This document shows, piece by piece, positions 37,784 to 46,702 of a DNA stretch of 64,000 nucleotides. A program made the translations under genes and the position numbers. The notes beneath the pieces are model-generated. The model had not been told where the DNA came from, did not search any database, and saw nothing but the letters and a program-made list of their open reading frames with translations. How positions within the stretch are numbered: position 1 is the stretch's first letter; each line of letters opens with the position of its first letter. This DNA comes from JASSUD01 sp031963045 (lineage in GTDB: Bacteria > Pseudomonadota > Gammaproteobacteria > Burkholderiales > Burkholderiaceae). The stretch covers positions 1 to 64,000 of the forward strand of contig JASSUK010000002.1 in NCBI GenBank assembly GCA_031963045.1, in the 5' to 3' direction.

Positions 37784-37912
37784 TTAACCACTAATAGCTT
37801 TGATCACACTTCGTAGCAAGAATGCTACAACGCTCAGCGTTCCGACTCCTGCAGCCCAAAGGCCTATAAACCACAAGAGACGGCGCATGCGTGATGGATT
37901 TTTAGAGTGCAT
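37784..37912 (-). CDS. DUF2474-type small subunit of cytochrome bd oxidase
   Basis: A 42-residue protein whose ATG shares one base with the cydB stop (TGATG), so it is translationally coupled. It reads MHSKNPSRMRRLLWFIGLWA, then AGVGTLSVVAFLLRSVIKAI: a basic N-terminus and a single membrane helix with the Trp-Ala-Ala pattern of DUF2474. Such proteins follow cioAB-type genes in many proteobacteria and are comparable in place to CydX. Too short for most ORF callers. Confidence 0.8.
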   Translation of the reverse strand: MHSKNPSRMRRLLWFIGLWAAGVGTLSVVAFLLRSVIKAISG

Positions 37913-38919
37913 CAATGATATCCGTCGTCTGTAACTTTCCCTCGGAATACCCAATAGGCGTAGGCGGTGTATCCGATGATGATCGGAACTAATAGCAATG
38001 CACCAACTAGCATGAACGATTGGCTAGATGCCGCTGTTGCTGCTTCCCAGAGGGTAATTTTATTGGGCACCACATAGGGAAATACGCTGATGCATAAGCC
38101 TATAAATGTGAGACCAAAGAGCGCCAGAGACAGTAGAAATGGCCACACCTCACGCCCCCGACGCATGGTCCTGAAAAAGGCAAAGGCGACGATGCTAACT
38201 AGAAGAGGGATCTGAGCAGCCACTAATACACCAGGCCAGCTAAACCAACGGGTAGCGTATTGAATTTTAAGAAATGGAGTAGCAATACTAACCGCGATGA
38301 TAGCTGCAAGCGTAGCGGCTCCACATATCCAAGCGAGGCGACGCGCTTGGGCTTGAAGATGATGCTCTGTTTTCATATTAAGCCAGGTCGCGCCGAGCAG
38401 CGCATAGCCCGCTACAACAGAAGCTCCAGTTAAGAGGCTGAAAGGGCTCAACCAATCCCACGTGCCTCCACTATAGGAGCGACCAGAAACTTCCACCCCT
38501 TGTAGGATAGCTCCAAGTGTTATGCCTTGCGTAAAAGCGGCAAGCAGTGATCCACCAAAAAAAGCAAGGTCCCACAAGGGTCTACCCCGCACTGTGCGCC
38601 AACGGTATTCAAAGGCAACACCGCGAAAAACCAGGCCCAACAGCATAGCGATGATGGGAATATAAAGTGCGGACATCAACACCGCATAGGCCAATGGGAA
38701 AGCAGCAAATAAGCCCCCACCACCGAGAATCAACCATGTCTCATTACCATCCCATACGGGTGCAATTGAATTCATCGCCTTGTCACGATGCTCACCACTC
38801 TGGAAAAACGGAAATAAAATGCCCACACCCAGATCGAACCCATCCATAACGATATAGGCAAAGACGGCTATAGCAAGAATTCCTGCCCAAATTACACTTA
38901 AGTCAACGGTCATGGTCAC
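37912..38919 (-). CDS. cydB: Cytochrome bd ubiquinol oxidase subunit II (CioB type)
   Basis: Integral membrane partner of CydA, 335 residues with about eight to nine helices. The N-terminus VIWAGILAIAVFAYIVMDGFDLGVGILFPF and the motif NSIAPVWDGNETWLILGGGGLFAAFP are family signatures. It overlaps the end of cydA by 17 bp and is followed by the coupled small subunit. The complex reduces oxygen to water with quinol without pumping protons, useful at low oxygen or when the heme-copper oxidases are inhibited. Confidence 0.94.
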   Translation of the reverse strand: MTMTVDLSVIWAGILAIAVFAYIVMDGFDLGVGILFPFFQSGEHRDKAMNSIAPVWDGNETWLILGGGGLFAAFPLAYAVLMSALYIPIIAMLLGLVFRGVAFEYRWRTVRGRPLWDLAFFGGSLLAAFTQGITLGAILQGVEVSGRSYSGGTWDWLSPFSLLTGASVVAGYALLGATWLNMKTEHHLQAQARRLAWICGAATLAAIIAVSIATPFLKIQYATRWFSWPGVLVAAQIPLLVSIVAFAFFRTMRRGREVWPFLLSLALFGLTFIGLCISVFPYVVPNKITLWEAATAASSQSFMLVGALLLVPIIIGYTAYAYWVFRGKVTDDGYH

Positions 38920-40318
38920 TCCCTTCCACGCGATTTAATTCTACTGAAGGTGCAGGAGTAATACCTGCAGCACGGATTGGGCCGCCAGAGATTCCTGGTT
39001 CGCCATGATGGGGTACGTGGCCCATTAGTCGGAGAATATAAAAAGCACCCGCACCAAATACAGCAAAATACACTAGAGCAAAGGCCGCCAATGAAATAGC
39101 GACTGCAGGCGCAGCTAGTAAAGCAACACTATCTGCTGTCTTTAATAAACCATATACGGTCCAAGGCTGCCGACCAACCTCTGTGGTAATCCAACCTGCT
39201 AGCACGGATACAAAACCCATTGGGCCCATTAGTACAGCAAAACGATGCAACCATTTTGTTTTATATAGCTGCTTTTTCACTCTGGCGTACAGACCCCACA
39301 ATCCGAGTAAAAGCATAGCCATGCCGAGCCCAACCATGATGCGGAATGACCAGAAAATAATTGCAACAGGTGGCCAATTTGCACGGTCGATGGTATCGAG
39401 TCCAGCAAGTGGTGCATTTGGATCATGTTTGAGAATTACAGAGCCTAATTTCGGAATCTTGATTGCGCCATGTACTGTCGCAGACTCCTGATCAGGCAAA
39501 CCAAACAGGATCAATGGTGCGCCATTTGGATGACTATCGAAATGGCCTTCCATAGCCATAACTTTGGCAGGTTGGTATTTGAGTGTATTGAGTCCGTGCG
39601 CATCACCAATGAAGATTTGCAGCGGTGCTGCAACTAAAATCATTCCGATAGCCATGATAAACATCTTGCGCACACCTTCATTGGCATGGCCGCGCAATAA
39701 GTGCCAGGCTCCCACGGCAGCAACAACCAGCCCTGTCGTCAAATAGGCTGCAAGCAACATATGCGCGAGGCGATAGGGGAATGATGGATTGAAAATAATG
39801 GCCAACCAATTTTCAGGTACAAACTGGCCGACGGCGTTGATTGCATGGCCTTGAGGAGTCTGCATCCAACTATTTGCGGACAAAATCCAAAAAGCCGACG
39901 CGAAGGTACCGATAGCCACAGCGAGTGTCGCCGCGAAGTGCAGTTTTTTGCCGACTCGGTTTAGTCCAAACAGCATGATTCCTAGAAAGCCTGCTTCTAA
40001 GAAAAAGGCAGAAAGCACCTCATAAGCCAAAAGCGGACCGAGCACAGGCCCTGTCTTGTCGGAGAAGACCGGCCAATTCGTACCAAACTGGTAAGACATG
40101 ACTAGCCCTGAAACCACTCCCATCCCAAACGCGACGGCGAAGATTTTCATCCAGTATTTAAAGAGATTGAGATAAACCTCACGTCCCGTTTTTAACCAAA
40201 GCCCCTCGAGCACCGCAAGAAAACTTGCCAGTCCAATCGAGAAAACAGGAAAAATAATGTGAAAAGACACCGTAAATGCAAATTGCATCCGTGCTAGCAG
40301 AAGAGCGCTGAACTCCAT
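38903..40318 (-). CDS. cydA: Cytochrome bd ubiquinol oxidase subunit I (CioA type)
   Basis: Heme-bearing subunit of the bd oxidase, 471 residues. His20 in QFAFTVSFHIIFP is the likely heme b595 ligand, and other signatures are GVVSGLVMSYQFGTNWPVFSD, FFLEAGFLGIMLFG and WITTEVGRQPWTVYG. The quinol loop is short, as in the cyanide-insensitive (CioA) branch rather than E. coli CydA. It is the first gene of cydA-cydB-DUF2474. I could not see an Anr/FNR box (TTGAT-N4-ATCAA) upstream. Confidence 0.94.
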   Translation of the reverse strand: MEFSALLLARMQFAFTVSFHIIFPVFSIGLASFLAVLEGLWLKTGREVYLNLFKYWMKIFAVAFGMGVVSGLVMSYQFGTNWPVFSDKTGPVLGPLLAYEVLSAFFLEAGFLGIMLFGLNRVGKKLHFAATLAVAIGTFASAFWILSANSWMQTPQGHAINAVGQFVPENWLAIIFNPSFPYRLAHMLLAAYLTTGLVVAAVGAWHLLRGHANEGVRKMFIMAIGMILVAAPLQIFIGDAHGLNTLKYQPAKVMAMEGHFDSHPNGAPLILFGLPDQESATVHGAIKIPKLGSVILKHDPNAPLAGLDTIDRANWPPVAIIFWSFRIMVGLGMAMLLLGLWGLYARVKKQLYKTKWLHRFAVLMGPMGFVSVLAGWITTEVGRQPWTVYGLLKTADSVALLAAPAVAISLAAFALVYFAVFGAGAFYILRLMGHVPHHGEPGISGGPIRAAGITPAPSVELNRVEGSDHDR

Positions 40319-40731
40319 AGTCGTTTCATCCGAAGAGAGGCCAGGTTAGCCATTACCCATCTAAAGGTACTGGAGCATTTTTGCGCAGCAGCTGAATTCT
40401 CAGCAATATTTCTGAGAAAGGCAGGAGTACGCCCGATCTATTTATTGTAAGACATCTCAGTATATTAAGGTAAACACCGCACCCCGTACAAGATTTATGA
40501 GAAACATCCCACTAAGCAATTGGGTAGTGGGATGTCCCTGGCTGACTTTGCGTCGATTTAGCGTGTAGTCGGATAAAAATCCGGATAATTTCAGTTAATT
40601 TCCGGCAATTTCGCCCAACTTCAGAAATTCGAGAAGCCATAAACACTGTTCTCTTATAAGAAAGCGCGTTCAAATTGGAGTAGGGTTTGAGGGGCAAGGT
40701 CAAAACCTTTAAGGCCATAAATCGGTTTAGC
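40319..40731. other. Intergenic region between cydA and rlpA
   Basis: About 410 bp. A perfect 11-bp hairpin (ACATCCCACTA 40504-40514, TAGTGGGATGT 40525-40535, ten-base loop) lies between the two minus-strand genes; it may end rlpA transcription although no T run follows. A 68-codon minus frame at 40512-40718 has no recognised features and is probably spurious. The cydA promoter should lie in 40320-40500. Confidence 0.4.
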
Positions 40732-41229
40732 CTACTTCTGAGTTTGCCGACCAGCTTCTTTGGCTGAAATTGCTTGCACTAATACGCGAACGTGACCTTT
40801 TTCATGCATATCTAGCGCTCGTGCCGCAGCATATGAGAGATCAATCACACGGCGGCGGCGAAAAATACCAAAAGGCCCTCGGTCGTTAATTTGGACGACC
40901 ACCTGTTTATTATTTTCTAAATTCGTAACACGTACATAGGTATTGAGTGGAAGTGTGCGATGTGCAGCGGTCAATGCGTGCATATTGTAGATGGCACCAC
41001 TGGCAGTGCGTCGGCCATGGAATTTTTTTCCATACCAAGATGCGTAGCCTGTTTGCGAAAAAGAGGCTGTCTTTTTTGGTACTTGGGAGCTGCGGTAGTG
41101 CGCAGAAAAAGATTGTGTTGAGGAAACAGAGCTGCTGTGGCACCCGGTCATTAAGTGTAGCGCCCCACCCATAACCAAAAAAATCCACCCAAGCGTTGGA
41201 AGGAGGGTTGTACGTTTGAATGGTGTCAT
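40732..41229 (-). CDS. rlpA: RlpA septal-ring lytic transglycosylase (double-psi beta-barrel lipoprotein)
   Basis: Outer membrane lipoprotein cutting denuded glycan strands during daughter-cell separation. From Met at 41229 the lipobox is LMTGC (Cys30). The double-psi beta-barrel is complete: QTGYASWYGKKFHGRRTASGAIYNM, then LTAAHRTLPLNTYVRVTNL and VVQINDRGPFGIFRRRRVIDLSYAAARALDM. At 165 residues it lacks the C-terminal SPOR domain that targets E. coli RlpA to the septum. The longer frame to 41382 runs into the repeat region and is not real. Confidence 0.9.
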   Translation of the reverse strand: MTPFKRTTLLPTLGWIFLVMGGALHLMTGCHSSSVSSTQSFSAHYRSSQVPKKTASFSQTGYASWYGKKFHGRRTASGAIYNMHALTAAHRTLPLNTYVRVTNLENNKQVVVQINDRGPFGIFRRRRVIDLSYAAARALDMHEKGHVRVLVQAISAKEAGRQTQK

Positions 41230-41282
41230 GACGCTCCTGTGGAGAAAATGCTGATTATTGGTTGGGAGAAGGCGCAAGCTCC

Positions 41283-41530
41283 AACATGATGACCACCATC
41301 CTTTTGAAACCTGCATGTATAGGCCCAAAGCGATGATTACAGGTCGGTGGAGCGCATGTTGGGGTTCCTTCGTCACCACCAACCTACCGTGCTTTGCCTT
41401 TTCTTGTGGTTGGCAGAGGTTGGTGAATCCCTTTTACATACCCATGTCGGTAGGTTGGTGGTGAGGCACGAACCCCAACATGATGACCTCCGTCCTTTTG
41501 AAACCTGCATGTACAGGCCCAAAGCGATGA
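41283..41530. repeat. MITE-like copy flanked by 54-bp direct repeats
   Basis: Family cores at 41354-41389 (plus) and 41448-41482 (minus) face each other across a spacer related to the copy at 10.1 kb. They are bracketed by two direct repeats of about 54 bp (41283-41336 and 41477-41530, beginning AACATGATGACC and containing CTTTTGAAACCTGCATGTA). The 194-bp spacing of the direct repeats equals the length of the complete element, so a tandem duplication of one unit is likely. It lies between prfA and rlpA, where prmC is found in many relatives. Confidence 0.75.
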
Positions 41531-41573
41531 GTAAAAGTCAGTTGTGTGTATGTAAGAAAATTGCAGAAGGTTT

Positions 41574-42650
41574 TTAATCTCCAAACGCAGCCAAAAGTTC
41601 GGCTTGATGCTCACTCACTAAAGCATTAATCAAATCGTTGAGGTCGCCATCTAGCATAGCGTCCAATTTATAGAGTGTAAGGTTTATACGATGATCCGTC
41701 AGTCGTTGTTGAGGAAAATTGTAGGTGCGGATACGCTCTGAGCGGTCGCCAGAGCCAATAAGGCTTTTTCGAGCAGCTGCTTCTTGGCTATGCTGCTCCA
41801 TACGTTGTTTTTCTTTGATCCGTGCTGCGAGCACTTGCAATGCTTTACTTCTATTGCGATGCTGAGAGCGATCATCCTGACACTCTACGACGATACCTGT
41901 GGGTAAGTGCGTAAGGCGTACTGCAGAATCCGTTTTATTAACGTGCTGCCCCCCTGCTCCAGAGGCTCGGAAGGTATCGACACGCAGATCTGCAGGATTA
42001 ATATCTACTTCACCTACTTCATCTGCTTCAGGCAATACCGCCACCGTACAGGCTGAAGTATGAATGCGCCCTTGGGTTTCGGTTTCTGGCACACGTTGCA
42101 CACGATGTCCGCCGGATTCAAATTTGAGACGGGAATAGGCGCCTTTACCCAGCACGCGAATAATGACTTCTTTATACCCTCCCATTTCACCTGGGCTTTC
42201 AGAAATGATTTCTACAGGCCAGTTTTGACGCTCTGCGTATCGCAAATACATGCGTAGCAAGGTTCCAGCAAATAACGCACTTTCATCACCGCCCGTTCCT
42301 GCACGCACTTCAAGAAAAATAGAGCGTTCATCGTTAGGATCCCGCGGCAGCAACATAGTGTGCAGCTCTTTTTCCAGCTGGGCCATCCGGCTGCGCGCAT
42401 CAGAAATTTCCTCTTCAGCAAAATCGCGCATGGAGAGATCAGCGAGCCATTCTTGCGCAGTCTCTTCATCGTGGAGTGCGCTCTTCCAGAGTTCGTAATG
42501 CTCAACCAATGGGGAGAGTTCTGCACGCTCGCGTGTGAATTTCCGATAGCTGTCCAGATTTGCAGTGATATCAGGCTGATTAAGTGCTTCATTGACCTCG
42601 GTCAACCTTATTACAAGCTGGTCGAGCTTGCCTTGCATGCTTGATTTCAT
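41574..42650 (-). CDS. prfA: Peptide chain release factor 1
   Basis: Recognises UAA and UAG and triggers peptide release. The catalytic GGQ is at residues 233-235 (RASGAGGQHVNKTDSAVRL). The domain with ERSIFLEVRAGTGGDESALFAG is intact, and the C-terminus matches RF1 rather than RF2 in length (358 residues), with no programmed frameshift. It follows hemA (107 bp), the usual order. The methyltransferase gene prmC, often next, is absent here. Confidence 0.95.
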   Translation of the reverse strand: MKSSMQGKLDQLVIRLTEVNEALNQPDITANLDSYRKFTRERAELSPLVEHYELWKSALHDEETAQEWLADLSMRDFAEEEISDARSRMAQLEKELHTMLLPRDPNDERSIFLEVRAGTGGDESALFAGTLLRMYLRYAERQNWPVEIISESPGEMGGYKEVIIRVLGKGAYSRLKFESGGHRVQRVPETETQGRIHTSACTVAVLPEADEVGEVDINPADLRVDTFRASGAGGQHVNKTDSAVRLTHLPTGIVVECQDDRSQHRNRSKALQVLAARIKEKQRMEQHSQEAAARKSLIGSGDRSERIRTYNFPQQRLTDHRINLTLYKLDAMLDGDLNDLINALVSEHQAELLAAFGD

Positions 42651-42756
42651 GTTTGATGAATGGGCTATGTGTAAATATAGGAATGTGATTCTGTTTGAGA
42701 TTCGCTCAAACGAAGCACGGTAAAAGAATATCCATACTAAAACGGCTAGAAGCAGC

Positions 42757-44094
42757 CTAAGGCCGTGTGATTTTAAACAGCTCAGGAACTAGGCGGATCA
42801 GCTTATCGCGCTCTTCTGCAGGCGCGTCAGCCAGCGCGCGTAGGGGTCCGTGCATCCATTTTTGGGTCAGTGCGTGCGCTAATGTTTCAATGACCTGAGC
42901 AGGTGCTTCTCCCTGTGCTAAACGTTTATGCGCGCGTTCCACTTCACGCACGCGCAGCGCTTGCGCATGACGATGCATTGCATGAATAGCAGGTACCCTA
43001 GCTCGCGCATTTATCCATTCCATGAAATGTTGCACACGCGTCTCTATCATTGCCTCAGCGTGCATAACCGCCCCCTGACGCAGTTCTCGCCCTTCCGAGA
43101 CGATGCTTCCTAGATCATCAACGGTATAGAGAAAAACATCTTCTAGACCTTTTACTTCAGGCTCGATATCACGAGGCACCGCCAGATCTACCATAAACAT
43201 CGGTCGTCGACGCCGTGCGCGCAGCGCGCGCTCCACCGCTCCCAAGCCAATGATAGGTAAAGTGCTCGCCGTACAAGACAGCACAATGTCAAATTCGTGC
43301 AAGTTTGCAGAGGCTTCAGACAACGTGAGAACCGTACCATTGACGCGTTGCGCCAATTGTCGCCCACGTTCCATCGTACGATTAGCAATCGCTAGCTTAC
43401 GCGGAGCGTGTGCGGCAAAATGCACCGCACAGCGCTCAATCATCTCTCCTGCCCCTATTAAGAGCACGCTTTGGCCAGCAATATCTTCAAAAATACGCTG
43501 CGCTAGCCGCACAGCCGCCGCCGCCATTGAAACCGAATGCGCACCGATTTCTGTTTTAGCACGCACGTCTTTCGCAAGCGAAAAAGAACGCTGAAAGAGT
43601 TGATGTAAGCAGGTTCCTAGCGCCCCCACTTCAGCTGCTGTACGAACTGCTGTTTTGAGCTGCCCCAGAATCTGCGTTTCTCCCAGCACCATGGAGTCCA
43701 ATCCCGCTGCGACAGAAAAAACATGGCGTACCACCCCATCTTGCTGCCGCACATATAAATAGGGAGCCAGCTCTTCAGCTGACAGAGCGTGATAGTTAGC
43801 AAGCCAAGTTATTAAGCGCTGGCACCACGCTGCGCTAGAGTCGGATGTCCAGGTTTTCGTTCCTTGTACCGCGCAATACAACTCTGTACGATTACACGTC
43901 GAGACAATAGCCACCTCAGCGTCTCCAACCTGTTCAGGCTCGCATAAGGAATGCGCTTCTCGGCGCCATTCTGCCTGCCAGACAGCTTTTAACGCATGCA
44001 ATGCAGGGCGTAAACGCTCAGAAGAAAAAACGACACGTTCCCGCACAGCGAGTGGAGCGCTCAAATGATTAAGGCCAAGAACAAAAAGGTACAT
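42757..44094 (-). CDS. hemA: Glutamyl-tRNA reductase
   Basis: First step of tetrapyrrole synthesis by the C5 route: Glu-tRNA to glutamate-1-semialdehyde with NADPH. The catalytic Cys is Cys67 in VSTCNRTELY. The NADPH domain (SVLLIGAGEMIERCAVHFAAH) and the helical dimerisation domain follow, for 445 residues in total. Together with the bd oxidase it indicates heme synthesis is kept. It lies 107 bp before prfA. Confidence 0.95.
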   Translation of the reverse strand: MYLFVLGLNHLSAPLAVRERVVFSSERLRPALHALKAVWQAEWRREAHSLCEPEQVGDAEVAIVSTCNRTELYCAVQGTKTWTSDSSAAWCQRLITWLANYHALSAEELAPYLYVRQQDGVVRHVFSVAAGLDSMVLGETQILGQLKTAVRTAAEVGALGTCLHQLFQRSFSLAKDVRAKTEIGAHSVSMAAAAVRLAQRIFEDIAGQSVLLIGAGEMIERCAVHFAAHAPRKLAIANRTMERGRQLAQRVNGTVLTLSEASANLHEFDIVLSCTASTLPIIGLGAVERALRARRRRPMFMVDLAVPRDIEPEVKGLEDVFLYTVDDLGSIVSEGRELRQGAVMHAEAMIETRVQHFMEWINARARVPAIHAMHRHAQALRVREVERAHKRLAQGEAPAQVIETLAHALTQKWMHGPLRALADAPAEERDKLIRLVPELFKITRP

Positions 44095-44115
44095 AACAGG
44101 ACCTGGGCACTTTAA

Positions 44116-45783
44116 TTAACGTGCAATCGGTTTATAACGCAGACGTTTAGGCTGAGATCCTGCTTCACCCAAGCGATTCTTTTTATCTGCTTCATATTCT
44201 TGGTAATTACCATGGAAGAAGCTTATTTGAGAATCACCTTCAAACGACAGAATATGGGTAGCAATACGATCCAAAAACCAACGATCATGGGAAATAACCA
44301 ACACGCAGCCGGCAAACTCAAGCAAGGCATCTTCTAGAGCACGTAAAGTTTCAATATCCAGGTCATTGGAAGGTTCATCAAGCAGCAGAACATTCCCGCC
44401 TGATATCAATGTTTTAGCAAGATGCAAACGGCCTCGTTCACCACCGGATAGGGTGCCCACCTTTTTTTGTTGATCCGAACCCTTGAAGTTAAAACGCCCA
44501 ATATAAGCGCGTGAAGGCGTTTCATATTTACCAACAATAAGCGTCTCTGCGCCATCTGCTATTTCTTGGAAGACGGTTTTTTCGCCAACGAGTGCATCTC
44601 GGCTTTGATCGACATAAGCCAACTTGACCGTGGAACCAATTTTAATCTCGCCACTATCAGGCTTTTCCTGGCCTGTAATCATACGGAAAAGCGTTGATTT
44701 ACCTGCTCCATTGGGACCAATAATCCCAACAATGGCGCCGGGCGGGACCGAAAAGCTGAAGTTATCCATCAGCAAACGATCGCCATAACTCTTGCTCACG
44801 TTTACAAACTCAATCACTTCATTACCTAGCCGTTCGCCAACAGGAATAAAAATATCTTTGGTTTCGTTACGCTTTTGGTATTCCTGGCTATTGAGCTCTT
44901 CAAAGCGTGACAGACGGGCTTTGGATTTGGCTTGGCGGCCTTTGGGGTTTTGTCGCACCCATTCGAGCTCTTGATGAATTGCTTTTTGGCGTGCAGACTC
45001 GCTTGCCTCTTCTTGTTTTAAGCGTGTTTCTTTTTGATCGAGCCAGCTACTGTAATTACCTTTCCAAGGAATGCCACGACCGCGGTCCAACTCTAAAATC
45101 CACTCAGCGGCGTTATCCAAGAAGTAACGATCATGGGTTACCGCCACTACGGTGCCTGAAAAGCGCGTTAAAAATTGCTCTAACCAATCGACTGATTCAG
45201 CATCCAAGTGATTGGTTGGTTCATCGAGCAATAACATATCTGGGCGAGAAAGCAGTAAACGGCAAAGAGCAACGCGGCGCTTTTCTCCACCTGATAGTTT
45301 GCCGATAATGGCATCCCAAGCGGGCAAACGAAGCGCATCCGCTGCAATTTCAATTTGTTGTTCAGCCTTATCACCCGAGCTGGCTGTCAAAATAGCTTCA
45401 TATTTCGCCTGCTCTGCGGCAAGATGATCAAAATCGGCATCAGGCAATGCATAAGCGGCATAAATTTCATCCAGCTTTTGTCGGGCTTCGTATACCGCTC
45501 CCAAACCCTCTTCGATACATTGCCTAACGGTATGTTCAGGATTGAGTTGCGGTTCTTGGGGCAAATAGCCAATATTTAAATTGGGCATAGGCCTGGCTTC
45601 ACCCTCAATCTCATGATCCAGACCTGCCATAATTTTTAATAGCGTCGACTTACCGGAGCCATTAAGCCCAAGCACACCAATTTTTGCTCCTGGAAAGAAA
45701 GACAACGACACATCTTTTAAGATTGCGCGTTTAGGTGGCACTATTTTGCCAACCCGGTTCATAGTAAAAACGTACTGTGCCAT
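44116..45783 (-). CDS. ettA: Energy-dependent translational throttle protein EttA (ABC-F)
   Basis: Cytosolic ABC-F ATPase that binds the ribosomal E site and gates entry into elongation according to ATP/ADP. Two ATPase domains are visible: GLNGSGKSTLLKIMAGLD with LSGGEKRRVALCRLLL and LLLDEPTNHLDAESV; then GPNGAGKSTLFRMITGQE with LSGGERGRLHLAKTL. The P-site tRNA interaction linker lies between them (RQNPKGRQAKSKARLSRFEELN). It is 555 residues, the same length as E. coli EttA. Confidence 0.95.
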   Translation of the reverse strand: MAQYVFTMNRVGKIVPPKRAILKDVSLSFFPGAKIGVLGLNGSGKSTLLKIMAGLDHEIEGEARPMPNLNIGYLPQEPQLNPEHTVRQCIEEGLGAVYEARQKLDEIYAAYALPDADFDHLAAEQAKYEAILTASSGDKAEQQIEIAADALRLPAWDAIIGKLSGGEKRRVALCRLLLSRPDMLLLDEPTNHLDAESVDWLEQFLTRFSGTVVAVTHDRYFLDNAAEWILELDRGRGIPWKGNYSSWLDQKETRLKQEEASESARQKAIHQELEWVRQNPKGRQAKSKARLSRFEELNSQEYQKRNETKDIFIPVGERLGNEVIEFVNVSKSYGDRLLMDNFSFSVPPGAIVGIIGPNGAGKSTLFRMITGQEKPDSGEIKIGSTVKLAYVDQSRDALVGEKTVFQEIADGAETLIVGKYETPSRAYIGRFNFKGSDQQKKVGTLSGGERGRLHLAKTLISGGNVLLLDEPSNDLDIETLRALEDALLEFAGCVLVISHDRWFLDRIATHILSFEGDSQISFFHGNYQEYEADKKNRLGEAGSQPKRLRYKPIAR

Positions 45784-46119
45784 AGCTTTATTTGATATAA
45801 ATTAATGTGAATTGACAGAAGTTAAAGCGAAATAGAGGGAACTCTAGAAAACTGAAGGGTAACGTGGCGCTTTGCAAAGGTGTAAGTGTACGCGGATCAG
45901 GCCCACTCGTTTCCTTGCCAGCACCCTTTTCTAGATATTGAGCCTATTTTTCCAAGGTATTAGACCCTTCGCCACCTATAATTTGTCCCGGAACCGGTAA
46001 TTGCTCCGTTACTTCTATTTTTGTCCTGATTCTCAAAGTATATTGCCAGGCATAAAAAAGAGGTACACGATGTCACCGAAAAAGCGCCCCTCCCTTATAC
46101 AACAGGATTTAAAGTTACT
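45784..46119. other. Intergenic region before trpG
   Basis: 336 bp between divergent ettA and trpG. No gene is recognised. In Burkholderia trpE normally precedes trpG here; I see no trpE fragment in any frame. No obvious trp leader peptide with tandem Trp codons or attenuator hairpin is visible. It must contain the ettA and trpG promoters. Confidence 0.4.
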
Positions 46120-46692
46120 ATGCTTCTGATGCTCGATAATTACGACTCCTTTACGTACAACCTAGTACAGTACTTTGGAGAGTTAGGGGAAGAGGTGCAA
46201 ACGTTTCGCAATGATGAAATTACCGTTGAGGAAATAGCAGCATTGCGGCCTACACGAATCTGTTTATCACCTGGCCCTAGCGACCCTAAACATGCAGGCA
46301 TTACCTTAGAGGTGGTGCGCACTTTTTCAAAGACCATACCTCTTTTGGGTGTTTGCCTAGGGCATCAGGCCATTGGAGAAGCATTTGGTGCTACTGTTAT
46401 TCGCGCCAAAACCCTAATGCATGGCAAGGTTAGTACTATTCACACCACCGGCGAAGGAGTTTTTGCGGGCTTGCCTGACCGCTTTACTGTAACTCGCTAC
46501 CACTCTCTGGCGTTGGAACGCTCCACGCTACCAGACTGCTTCACTATCACGGCCGAAACAGAAGATGGCGAAATTATGGGCATCCGGCACAATAGCTTGC
46601 CGATTGAGGGAGTGCAATTTCACCCTGAATCTATCCTTACAGAGCACGGTCATGCCATGTTAAAAAATTTTCTTGAGAATACTATTTCGTAG
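46120..46692 (+). CDS. trpG: Anthranilate synthase component II (glutamine amidotransferase)
   Basis: Supplies ammonia from glutamine to TrpE (or to PabB for folate, as in bifunctional TrpG/PabA). The class I amidotransferase triad is seen as Cys79 in LLGVCLGHQAIGEAFG and His-Glu in GVQFHPESIL. It is 190 residues. Since trpE is not adjacent, its partner may be a TrpE elsewhere or PabB. It is followed by trpD with a ten-base gap. Confidence 0.94.
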   Translation: MLLMLDNYDSFTYNLVQYFGELGEEVQTFRNDEITVEEIAALRPTRICLSPGPSDPKHAGITLEVVRTFSKTIPLLGVCLGHQAIGEAFGATVIRAKTLMHGKVSTIHTTGEGVFAGLPDRFTVTRYHSLALERSTLPDCFTITAETEDGEIMGIRHNSLPIEGVQFHPESILTEHGHAMLKNFLENTIS

Positions 46693-46702
46693 ACCCCTTC
46701 CC

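Noticed and set aside
40512..40718. 68-codon minus-strand frame between cydA and rlpA
   Set aside because: No family features, no ribosome binding site; it partly covers a hairpin.
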